Virus record (IMG/VR): IMGVR_UViG_3300024999_000126
Coordinates: 1-56,190 of that record
Source: a virus
DNA: 56,190 nt
Reading direction: 5' to 3' (one strand)
Position numbers and translations under genes: made by a program. Below are positions 30,058 through 37,969 of the stretch, piece after piece (position 1 is the first letter of the stretch; the number at the start of each line of letters is the position of its first letter). The notes below the pieces were generated by a model. The model had not been told where the DNA came from. It searched no databases and saw only the letters and a program-made list of their open reading frames with translations.

Positions 30058-30171
30058 TCATTGTTTAGCTTCTTTCTCGAAAAATTGTAGTTTATCGCTC
30101 ATACATTTCAAAATAAATCCAATGGGTATTCCGCCAATTACTCCAAGCATAAAAGCAGTTGCTGAATCCAT
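30058..30171 (-). CDS. Tiny membrane protein of the lysis module
   Basis: This 37-residue protein ('MDSATAFMLGVIGGIPIGFIL...') has one membrane helix and a charged C-terminus. It ends two bases before the next start. It could belong to a holin-regulator pair with the 57-residue protein. Confidence 0.55.
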   Translation of the reverse strand: MDSATAFMLGVIGGIPIGFILKCMSDKLQFFEKEAKQ

Positions 30172-30194
30172 AGCTCTCCTCTCTACAAAAAAAA

Positions 30195-30548
30195 CTAAAC
30201 ATTATCAGGGACAGGAACAATTCCTCGCTCTACAGTCAACTTTCCTGGCTCCATTTTATGCACAAGACTAGACAATCTTACACCAGTTGCATCTATTACT
30301 GATTGCCAACTATAATCACCAGGAACACTAAATTCTGTGCCATCCATATCTCTACGAATCAAGTTATTCTCTTCATCAACAATCTCAAAGTCTAATACTA
30401 CAGTTGTTTTAAGACACTTAAAACCAACCGAAATAGGCCCTTCATAAGTAGTTAAGTCAGAGCCATCACTTAACACAAGTTCAATAATAAATGGAACTCC
30501 TTTGTCTCCTACATAGAGATAAAATTCGTCTTTCTCCGTTAAAATCAT
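30195..30548 (-). CDS. Baseplate upper protein-like N-terminal-domain protein
   Basis: This 117-residue beta-rich protein has 'FYLYVGDKGVPFIIELVLSDGSDLTTYEG', resembling the first domain of BppU-type baseplate proteins. It follows the receptor-binding genes and overlaps the repeat protein by four bases. The assignment is by pattern and position. Confidence 0.5.
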   Translation of the reverse strand: MILTEKDEFYLYVGDKGVPFIIELVLSDGSDLTTYEGPISVGFKCLKTTVVLDFEIVDEENNLIRRDMDGTEFSVPGDYSWQSVIDATGVRLSSLVHKMEPGKLTVERGIVPVPDNV

Positions 30549-31648
30549 TTTTTCACCCTTGCTTTCAAGTCGTTAGATATTGTAGTCTTGGCAGCTAAAG
30601 TTTTCTGAATTTGTGTCTGAGCTTTTAAATCTACAGTTGCACTTGTTAAAGCGTTTAACTCATTTATTATCTCTGTTCTAGATAGCAGCTCAACACTAAT
30701 ATACGTTCTAGCAAATAAACGTCTAATAACCAATATTAGTGTTTTTTTACTCATATGCTCATGTGCACAACTACTTACAATAAGAAAGTGTTTTTGAGTA
30801 AGCGACACAATATCAGACGCTTGAGAATGTTCACAACCTACGATAATTAGCGTTGATTTTTCTTCAAGCTTTAATGAATCAGTAGTTAATTCGTGCGCTG
30901 AGTCTTCAATGATAAGCGTTTTATGTTCTATCAATACTAATACTTGTGCTTCATGTGAGCTCTCACAACCATCGACGTATATTGTGTGCGCCTGCGTTAA
31001 ATTTAAGTTGTCCGACTCGACGATGTGGATTGTGCTCTTAGCTGGTATCGGGTTTCTTGATAATTTAACGCTTTCAGTATTGTGTACGTGCTCACAATCG
31101 TCTAACGTAATATAGTGTTTTTGCGCAAGTACTATTTCATCCGACTCAATTTCATGGTCTGATTCATCAACCATCAACGGTAACAAAACGATAATGTCAT
31201 AGACTTCGTAGTCTTGCAGTCTCAAGTTATCAGATTCTATTGCGTGATTGTTATCACTAATTCCGGAGCGCAGTATGTACGGCCAGCTTAAGATTTGTGA
31301 GAGAACGACACTGTCAGACTCAATTAAGTGCAAAGAATCTTGGATGTCTAAAATACTTTGTCTTAATATTACCGGCCAATATTGAGTAGTTATCTGAATA
31401 TTTACGCTTGTTGACTCAGCGTTGTGTTCGCCGTTGTCTATACTTAAAGTTTGATTTTGGGTAAGAGTAATATTCTCTGCCTGGTGCGCGTGTTGAGTAT
31501 CTGATATAGCTATCTCAAGCGTCGCGTTGAGTAGTGTTGGCCAGTATTGAGTTTGAGACATCGTGATTGTCTGAGAATAGAGAGTGTGACTGCAATCATC
31601 AATACTCAAGACTAGTCTCGCTAATATTACAGGCCAGTATTGAGTCAT
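30545..31648 (-). CDS. Tail fibre-like protein with 12 His-containing repeats
   Basis: This 367-residue protein has about 12 tandem units of 25-35 residues with the core I-x-D-x2-(C/A/S)-x-H-x3-(S/T)-x-(S/T)-(V/L)-x-L-x-Q, for example 'IDDCSHTLYSQTITMSQ' and 'VDESDHEIESDEIVLAQ'. Similar 'H.H..(S/D)..L.Q' repeats occur in phage tail and appendage proteins. The regular His, sometimes paired as H-x-H, could line up in a fibrous trimer. A helical, Thr/Lys-rich tail ends the protein. It overlaps both neighbours by four bases, so it belongs to the receptor-binding operon. Confidence 0.7.
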   Translation of the reverse strand: MTQYWPVILARLVLSIDDCSHTLYSQTITMSQTQYWPTLLNATLEIAISDTQHAHQAENITLTQNQTLSIDNGEHNAESTSVNIQITTQYWPVILRQSILDIQDSLHLIESDSVVLSQILSWPYILRSGISDNNHAIESDNLRLQDYEVYDIIVLLPLMVDESDHEIESDEIVLAQKHYITLDDCEHVHNTESVKLSRNPIPAKSTIHIVESDNLNLTQAHTIYVDGCESSHEAQVLVLIEHKTLIIEDSAHELTTDSLKLEEKSTLIIVGCEHSQASDIVSLTQKHFLIVSSCAHEHMSKKTLILVIRRLFARTYISVELLSRTEIINELNALTSATVDLKAQTQIQKTLAAKTTISNDLKARVKK

Positions 31649-34425
31649 CTTGGTATCCTTAATCTCACATTAACATTTGTATCTTGCTCCCCTGGAGTTA
31701 TACCGAGATAAAATGTCTGCATCCCTTCCGATATCTCAATCTCTGAGTACCAGTTCTCGCTATCAAGAGATAAGTCAAATTTATCTGAGTGCTCGCCCGT
31801 AAAATTCACTATTCCACCAGGAGAGAAAACACTACACTCAGCTATTGTTCGTAAACCTCTTACCACTGGTACTTTTAATGCGTTAGCTTCTCTAATATGC
31901 GAATAAAGCATGATTAACTTGTTGGCGAGTATCGGTTCGCTCTCCTCGCTCCAATACCAAACCCCATCACGCTCTACCCCGGCAATCCCCACCACGCTAT
32001 CCGGCATGGTTCCCACAATTGCCTCAAGCACCGTAAAAGTATCGCCAGCCTGGACAAGACTATCATCCATGTCAAACCATACGCTTTGGCCTACTGTGTC
32101 CGGTTTGGTGCTCGTGACAGTGTCGGAATCTCGATAATAGGCGGCTTTGGTGTCGCCGTCGAGCAGTTGTGTGATGTCGCAATCTATCCTGATGTCAGTG
32201 CCGACTCGGGTCAGCGTTGGGGTGGCGAGGATTGGCCCATAGACAGGCGCTTTGATTTTGTAGTATCCCAGCACCCCCGCGACTTGCGCGAAGTGTATAT
32301 ACGGCCAGTCGCCCTCGATGTAGGTTAAATCGCCGTTGCTCTCTTCCTGGTGGTGCTCATGGTATGAGTGCTTAAGCTCGTTGACAATTTCCAGATAGTC
32401 ATAATCGGTATCGGGGTCGAGGTTGCAGATTCCAACCCATAGCTGTTTATTACTGACATCGCTATCTGCGCTTCGCCCTGTTACCCAAAGCTGGTTTTTA
32501 ATAACTGTTGCCCTGATGCGCCCGTTTTTGTAGCCCCACAAATCCAGCAGGCTAACAAGCGACCCCCATGTAGCGCCGCCATCTGGTGATACTCTGTACG
32601 CCTGATGCGCACCTGTCCATGTCACATAGTTGTCATAACGGATGAGCGCAACCAGATATCCGGTGTAGGGGTCTTGGAATATCTCAACCTCTGACGGGAA
32701 GCGACCGGCAATATCGTCATACGCAGCGATTGTCGCCCCGACACTAAACGAGCCGGTCGCTATATTATATGTGGCGAATTTAACATTGGTCGCGGCGAGG
32801 TTGCCTGAATCATAATACCGCGCCGAGCCGATTACTTTGCCATCGGTTGTCAAGCGCGACATCTGGAACACATAACTGTCTTGTGTTGCAACAGATGTAT
32901 ATTCATCCCCGTCCGCAGAGCTATATACGGTCGTGCGCCGGTTCTGCGTGCCGTCCGCATAAGGGCAGCGGGTGTGGAAGTACCGCAAATCGCTTCCTAC
33001 GTCGATGATACCGCCATCGTGCGGCATGTCGTCATAGCTCGGCGTGTCGATGGTCGGTGTAGTCGCTGCAAGGGTAAAGCTACTTTTGTTGGTGCTCTTT
33101 ATCATCTTGGCGAGGCCGTCAGCGTTTGCGGCGTGTTGATACGCCAGCCTTGCCGCTATCGCAAACTCGCCATCGGTGGTCTGCTCGATTGAGGCGCGAC
33201 GCAGTATTCCGCCGTGGTACAAAAAGAAGTCATCGACATAAAACTCGGAGTTTAACGAACCGAGCGAGGTTGTGACTTTGCCGATTACCGCCTTGTTGGG
33301 GAAATACCCTACCAGGCTCGCCCCGTCCATCTGCGCCACGGCCTGCGCCCCGACATACACTGTCACCGAGGTTTGGTTCCCGCCGGTGCCGTGATTTCCC
33401 ACAAGCTGCACGTATTGTTTTGTGTTAAGGCTTGCCCGATGGTTTGCCGACTCGATAAGCGTCCAGGTGGAGCCGTTATACCACGCCAGTCCCCACTTGT
33501 ACGAGCTACCTGTTCTCTTGCAGACCGCCACGACCCACCTGTATGATGAGCCGTTGTAGAGACGAATGGCAAATAGTTGTGCGTTGTGCCCATCGGCGAT
33601 TGAGGCAAGATTGACATACCCCGATGCGATATACGCCTCGTTCGTTCCCTGGGCACTGAGGGTCTGTTCCAGGCTCGGCGCATCCGTCCCGTCGCTTTTA
33701 CCGGCTAGGCGCAGGCTATAATCCCCGGCATTAGACCAGGCGTTTGACTGCTCAAGCACTGTGCCGCTCGGCGCTGTCGGCGTCCATCCGTTTGGGTAGG
33801 TCTCAAAGTCGTGGCTGGCATGAGCTGGCAATACCCGCATCAGGTCGGCGTACTCGGCTATCTCAAAAGTATAGATGTGCACATTTTCAACAGAAAACGA
33901 TATGGTCTGTGTGCTCGCGCTGTTCTCGGAGCAGACAGCAAAGATGTTTTTGAACCTGGCGTTGTCGGCCACATCAATAAGTAGTAAGGTGTCCACCAGG
34001 GCTGTGCACGCGCTGTCGGAGTAAATAAGCGCTTTTACGCGCATGCCCGCCCGGTGAAACTTGATGTAATAAGGTGTGCTTACCGAAACCGCAACAGAGG
34101 TATCGCTCGTGCCGGTCGCCTCGTTGACGATGCGAAACTTGAAACTGCCATCATATACGAGGTCGAAATGTATCCCGCTCGACCACGCGTTGTAGCCTCC
34201 AATGGTATCCCCGATGCCGATAACGGCGGCTTCAGCCCCGCTTGCCGACGCCTGCTCCGGTGTGACGGTGAAAAGGGTATCCCAGCCGGTAAAATAGTCG
34301 GCGCCCTTGTAGAGGTAATTGTAGGCGTTCTCATCTCGCGCCAGGTTGACGGCATCTATCCTACGGTCGGTGAGAGTAAAGCGCCCGTTGGGGTCATTCG
34401 ATGTGTAGGCGGTGAGTGTCTCCAC
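31645..34425 (-). CDS. Large receptor-binding/tailspike-like protein with LamG-like and sialidase-like regions
   Basis: This 926-residue protein has two concanavalin/LamG-like segments in the first ~410 residues (for example 'VLEQSNAWSNAGDYSLRLAG'). From ~470 a beta-propeller-like region follows, with an Asp-box 'SPDGGATW' near 611 and neighbours 'WVGICNLDPD', reminiscent of sialidase/BNR proteins. The C-terminal ~95 residues are AT-rich in codon use, unlike the GC-rich body (about 31.9-34.4 kb). It probably binds, and may cleave, host surface glycans. Catalytic residues of true sialidases cannot be confirmed by eye. Confidence 0.68.
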   Translation of the reverse strand: METLTAYTSNDPNGRFTLTDRRIDAVNLARDENAYNYLYKGADYFTGWDTLFTVTPEQASASGAEAAVIGIGDTIGGYNAWSSGIHFDLVYDGSFKFRIVNEATGTSDTSVAVSVSTPYYIKFHRAGMRVKALIYSDSACTALVDTLLLIDVADNARFKNIFAVCSENSASTQTISFSVENVHIYTFEIAEYADLMRVLPAHASHDFETYPNGWTPTAPSGTVLEQSNAWSNAGDYSLRLAGKSDGTDAPSLEQTLSAQGTNEAYIASGYVNLASIADGHNAQLFAIRLYNGSSYRWVVAVCKRTGSSYKWGLAWYNGSTWTLIESANHRASLNTKQYVQLVGNHGTGGNQTSVTVYVGAQAVAQMDGASLVGYFPNKAVIGKVTTSLGSLNSEFYVDDFFLYHGGILRRASIEQTTDGEFAIAARLAYQHAANADGLAKMIKSTNKSSFTLAATTPTIDTPSYDDMPHDGGIIDVGSDLRYFHTRCPYADGTQNRRTTVYSSADGDEYTSVATQDSYVFQMSRLTTDGKVIGSARYYDSGNLAATNVKFATYNIATGSFSVGATIAAYDDIAGRFPSEVEIFQDPYTGYLVALIRYDNYVTWTGAHQAYRVSPDGGATWGSLVSLLDLWGYKNGRIRATVIKNQLWVTGRSADSDVSNKQLWVGICNLDPDTDYDYLEIVNELKHSYHEHHQEESNGDLTYIEGDWPYIHFAQVAGVLGYYKIKAPVYGPILATPTLTRVGTDIRIDCDITQLLDGDTKAAYYRDSDTVTSTKPDTVGQSVWFDMDDSLVQAGDTFTVLEAIVGTMPDSVVGIAGVERDGVWYWSEESEPILANKLIMLYSHIREANALKVPVVRGLRTIAECSVFSPGGIVNFTGEHSDKFDLSLDSENWYSEIEISEGMQTFYLGITPGEQDTNVNVRLRIPR

Positions 34426-34433
34426 ATAATCAC

Positions 34434-36035
34434 CTACTGAGCCTGTTGTATTTGGAAATCGTAGTCATGCTGTCCATAAATAGTTTCCAAAATATGGTCG
34501 CCTATTACAACGTAATCATCAGTTGCCGAACCCCTTATAGCTGATTTAGCCCTTACGGTCGGCTGATTGGTAAGTGCAGCGGTTACACCATCGGCCTTGT
34601 AGACACGGATAGTATAATTTGTAGCGTCTTTTTGTACCTCAGCGATTACTATATCTACATTGTCTACCACCGAATACCAAACAACATTAGAGTCCCATTG
34701 ATTAGCAGTAGGGTTCCAATATGTAGCCACACTACTGTCGTCGAATGTAGCGATATACACTTCTCTCGTTCCAGCGTTATCCCTGAACCACACAGCAATC
34801 TTACGCTGTCCTATGAAATCAGCATTAGCTGTTTCATTGGTAGGAACACGCACATTATCAGTGATGCTTATAAGTCGTGCACTTGCTGTACCTAAGTCGG
34901 CAACATTTGAAGCTTTTGCTCTAAATGTGTAGGTGCTAAGAGCGCTTTGCGAGCGCAATGCAGCTGTTTTATCCGTCCCGCCATCCGTATAGGTGTCCAA
35001 TGTAAACGTGTCCACCGCCGTCTGAGTAAGTGTACCAGCGCTTACCAGTGCAACCATATTGCCTCCAGTGAGCGAGACTACATCGCTATTGTTTAGGGTG
35101 ATGAGATAGGGGTCAGTAACCGTCGCAGCCGTCGCCGCAACCTCAACCCCCGCCGTAGTCCCGCGCGTGGCGACCGGAGTTACCTCACCTGTGACGTATT
35201 TGTTTCCGTCCGCTGATACTTGGGTGTAGAGATTAGCGGTTGCACCGCTAATCTCTACCGCGTCCGAGCCGTCAGCCAAGTCGCCCCGATACCATTTGAA
35301 GGTTGAAGTACCTTCCGCGCCGTAGCTGTTCGCATTGTAGGTGTAGTTGAGTGTTAAGACCTCCCCGACATAGGTGGTGCCGGTGACGGAAACACTTGTG
35401 GCGGTGGGTAGGGTGAAGGGAAATACCACAGGCGTTGACCATGCCCCAGCTGCATCAACAGCCGAGACCCTTGCCCAGTGGACGTCGACTGATAAGTCGT
35501 TGATATCGCGATAGAGGGCGGTTATGTCGTCAGCGATAGTTGTTGCGTTTTGGTCAAACTCATCAGTCGAAACTTCGAGCTTGTACTCTACGACCCCCAC
35601 ATTGTCGGTCGTAGCGTCCCAGCTTGCCCGATGGACGCTTTCGGAAGTCATCACGACGTTGATGTTTTCGACTTGCGCAGGTGGAGTAGCCGCGCCGAAC
35701 GCTCCGGCGGTTGTAAAGTCGCCCGACGATTGCGCCGATATCTGCGTCTGCCGTATCTTAATCGGGATATTTACCGGCCCGATAGATGGTGCTGCCGTTG
35801 GCGCGTCTGCTGAGCCGTACCAAGTGAAGCCTCCGTCAAACGATACCTGCAGCTCCCCATATCCTGAAGGCATAGAAAAAGTGGTATCATCTGATTCTTC
35901 ACTCGCTACCGACCCACGCATGTGCATATTGATAGCGGTATTTAAAGACAGCGAAGAGAAGTCCAGTTTATTATTGTTATCTACAAGCGTGCCATTCAGC
36001 AAGCCCGTAGTCCCACCGGTTACTAATTGCAACAT
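34434..36035 (-). CDS. Tail fibre/baseplate protein with FN3-like and Ig-like domains
   Basis: This 533-residue protein starts 'MLQLVTGGTTGLLNGTLVDNN', with a fibronectin-III-like domain around 130-200 ('VVEYKLEVSTDEFD', 'WARVSAVDAAGAWS'). A bacterial Ig-like unit follows at about 210-305 ('YVGEVLTLNYTYN', 'STFKWYRG'), then a jelly-roll-like C-terminal domain. The Ig-type adhesive modules fit a host-binding tail appendage. Codon use is GC-rich in the middle and more AT-rich at both ends. Confidence 0.68.
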   Translation of the reverse strand: MLQLVTGGTTGLLNGTLVDNNNKLDFSSLSLNTAINMHMRGSVASEESDDTTFSMPSGYGELQVSFDGGFTWYGSADAPTAAPSIGPVNIPIKIRQTQISAQSSGDFTTAGAFGAATPPAQVENINVVMTSESVHRASWDATTDNVGVVEYKLEVSTDEFDQNATTIADDITALYRDINDLSVDVHWARVSAVDAAGAWSTPVVFPFTLPTATSVSVTGTTYVGEVLTLNYTYNANSYGAEGTSTFKWYRGDLADGSDAVEISGATANLYTQVSADGNKYVTGEVTPVATRGTTAGVEVAATAATVTDPYLITLNNSDVVSLTGGNMVALVSAGTLTQTAVDTFTLDTYTDGGTDKTAALRSQSALSTYTFRAKASNVADLGTASARLISITDNVRVPTNETANADFIGQRKIAVWFRDNAGTREVYIATFDDSSVATYWNPTANQWDSNVVWYSVVDNVDIVIAEVQKDATNYTIRVYKADGVTAALTNQPTVRAKSAIRGSATDDYVVIGDHILETIYGQHDYDFQIQQAQ

Positions 36036-36044
36036 CTATATCAC

Positions 36045-36098
36045 CTACCCTGAGCCTAGTTGGCCGTCTTGGATTTCTAAAGTCTTTTTATCTTCCAT
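36045..36098 (-). CDS. Possible 17-residue peptide
   Basis: The ATG at 36098 has AGGGG six bases upstream and encodes 'MEDKKTLEIQDGQLGSG'. It fills the gap between two tail genes. It may simply be a leader that positions ribosomes for the next gene. Confidence 0.3.
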   Translation of the reverse strand: MEDKKTLEIQDGQLGSG

Positions 36099-36107
36099 TT
36101 TATACCC

Positions 36108-36512
36108 CTATGCTGGATTACCAATTGATATAGTCCAAGATGGAAACGTTACAGTATTGCCTAGAGTTAATTCTTGCTGCGTACAAGTAGTCACGTAAAG
36201 CAGCTTTTCATTTAAGACATCAACCAATGCTACGTGTGCAGCAGTTCCAGTTGCATCAACGGCTTCATCAGCCATCTCTGCTACCGTTAACTTACGGCCA
36301 ACTTTTGTAACATCTATTTTGTCGGTTATAAGCATATCGGTGGCGGCCAACGTAGCATCCGCCAAAGCATACCCGGCAGGAGTAGCACCTACAAGGTCAG
36401 TAGCTTCAGCGTAAGTAGTTGGCTCGGATGTACAAGCAACCATCTTAGTTACATTGTTCTTAAGTACTAACAAACCTCCGTCAAGCATATCATCGTGTGC
36501 CGCTTTTCCCAT
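36108..36512 (-). CDS. Conserved phage structural protein of unknown role
   Basis: This 134-residue protein contains 'MGKAAHDDMLDGGLLVLKNNVTKMVACTSEPTTYAEA' at the start (three motifs of a family I recognise from siphovirus tail loci) and 'GTAAHVALVDVLNEKLLYVT' near 95. The family is usually annotated as hypothetical and lies next to fibre genes. It is probably a minor tail or appendage component. Confidence 0.65.
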   Translation of the reverse strand: MGKAAHDDMLDGGLLVLKNNVTKMVACTSEPTTYAEATDLVGATPAGYALADATLAATDMLITDKIDVTKVGRKLTVAEMADEAVDATGTAAHVALVDVLNEKLLYVTTCTQQELTLGNTVTFPSWTISIGNPA

Positions 36513-36537
36513 TTCTTAGCCATCCTCTCTAAAAAAA

Positions 36538-36783
36538 CTAAATAATTACTTTACTAACAACTACAATTACGCTTCCTTTTTGTAAGCACATTATTCTATC
36601 ATTAGCAACTGGAGTATACGATGACAAATAAGGATATGCTTTTGTGCTTACCGCATCTTCGCCATCGAATAATACTTTCGGCTTTCCAGTTGTATAATTT
36701 TCGTCAATGTAACCAAACTTAATATCAACTACTAATGATTTTTCTTTAGCCCCAACTATCTCTAAGAACTCATAAGCGTCCAT
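36538..36783 (-). CDS. Hypothetical tail-region protein, small beta-barrel pattern
   Basis: This 81-residue protein is mostly beta ('SLVVDIKFGYIDEN', 'VANDRIMCLQKGSVIVVVSKV'), similar in look to small OB/KOW-type proteins encoded beside phage baseplate genes. No firm family is recognised. Confidence 0.6.
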   Translation of the reverse strand: MDAYEFLEIVGAKEKSLVVDIKFGYIDENYTTGKPKVLFDGEDAVSTKAYPYLSSYTPVANDRIMCLQKGSVIVVVSKVII

Positions 36784-36788
36784 TTACG

Positions 36789-37967
36789 CTACACCTCTAC
36801 AATCTTACGACAAGAATGCTTCATTAACGCATCTGCTTTAAGCTCCATGCTCCATGATGTCTCAGATACTTTTTCACTAAAGCCAAGCTCATCTATCTCT
36901 AACGTGTAAACATCGAAGTGCGAATGCATTGGCATAATCAAGCTCTCCCACTCAAATTTACGATAAATCTGAGATGCTTCTTGCTTCATTCTCTCAGCTT
37001 TAGCATCAAGTACTTCTTGAGTTGCTGCCTCTACTTGCTCAAATCTAGTAATCCATCGATTCCCTCTTGATTGATAACTTGTAGGAGAATCAACGTTTTC
37101 GTTTGTTGTAGTTGAAGTTAAGGGAGTTTGCTCTGGATTCGATACAGTTAAAACCCATTTATTAGGAACATCAACTAAGTCAAAATGGTCAATTGCTTCA
37201 GGCATAACAACGCTTTTTAAGTCAGTAGCATATGTGTATTCACTAGCACGAATAGTAGGAGAAGTATACGATTGCGCAATTGCAACGCCGTTTTCATCAA
37301 AATATATCGCTAAATAATTTATAGCTTCAAGTAAATCATTTATAATAGCGAGCTTAGTTTTTCCAGGCTCCCAATCTCTTGTTAGGGGGAGCGTATTAGC
37401 TATAGGAGCTAGATTTTGATTTGTAACTCCTGCACTGTCTAGTAACGCTTTAATTGCCGTAATATAGTTTGTACCCGTCTCTATTGTATACCTCGATGCA
37501 ATTATATCATCAACCAGTACTTGCGTTTGGTCGTAAGCCGCTACTTTTCGTTCAATTACTCCCCCTTTACCCGCTTTGCGCAACGGAGTTGAAAGTAAAA
37601 ACACTCCAAGCGGCCACTCAACGTACACTGTACCTGTTGCAAGTAATACTGGCCAACTCTGATTTCCTTGATAAACTTGACTGACAGTACTCGATACCCC
37701 TCTCATTACTAATCTAACATACGGCTTAATTCGGTCGGATAAAAAGTCAATTGTTTCATCGTCAATTATGTCAAAGCTTGCCGTGCGCTTTGTTTGAGAT
37801 AGTGCTTGATGACCAACACTTGCTGAAAGAATTTTATTCGTAATGTCTGCTTTGTATAAGTTATTTGAATCTAAGAGTTCGTAGCGAAACGAGACATGGC
37901 GATTGCCCGCATGTAAAGCATCAATAATATTCTGACGAGTAAATCCTACTTGTGCCAAGTTTTGCAT
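36789..37967 (-). CDS. Tail-associated (Tal/baseplate hub-like) protein
   Basis: This 392-residue protein lies right after the large distal-tail-type gene. 'SFRYELLDSNNLYKADITN' at the start and 'RTASFDIIDDETIDFL' near 60 are typical of siphovirus minor tail proteins that follow the distal tail protein. 'YATDLKSVVMPEAIDHF' and a long second half follow. It probably forms part of the tail tip hub. No cell-wall hydrolase motif is seen. Confidence 0.7.
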   Translation of the reverse strand: MQNLAQVGFTRQNIIDALHAGNRHVSFRYELLDSNNLYKADITNKILSASVGHQALSQTKRTASFDIIDDETIDFLSDRIKPYVRLVMRGVSSTVSQVYQGNQSWPVLLATGTVYVEWPLGVFLLSTPLRKAGKGGVIERKVAAYDQTQVLVDDIIASRYTIETGTNYITAIKALLDSAGVTNQNLAPIANTLPLTRDWEPGKTKLAIINDLLEAINYLAIYFDENGVAIAQSYTSPTIRASEYTYATDLKSVVMPEAIDHFDLVDVPNKWVLTVSNPEQTPLTSTTTNENVDSPTSYQSRGNRWITRFEQVEAATQEVLDAKAERMKQEASQIYRKFEWESLIMPMHSHFDVYTLEIDELGFSEKVSETSWSMELKADALMKHSCRKIVEV

Positions 37968-37969
37968 CG

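Noticed and set aside
31910-36198. Several long plus- and minus-strand alternate frames (for example 35524-36198 plus, 33363-33683 minus)
   Set aside because: These lie inside GC-rich tail genes, where stop codons are rarer in all frames. They lack start signals and domain features.
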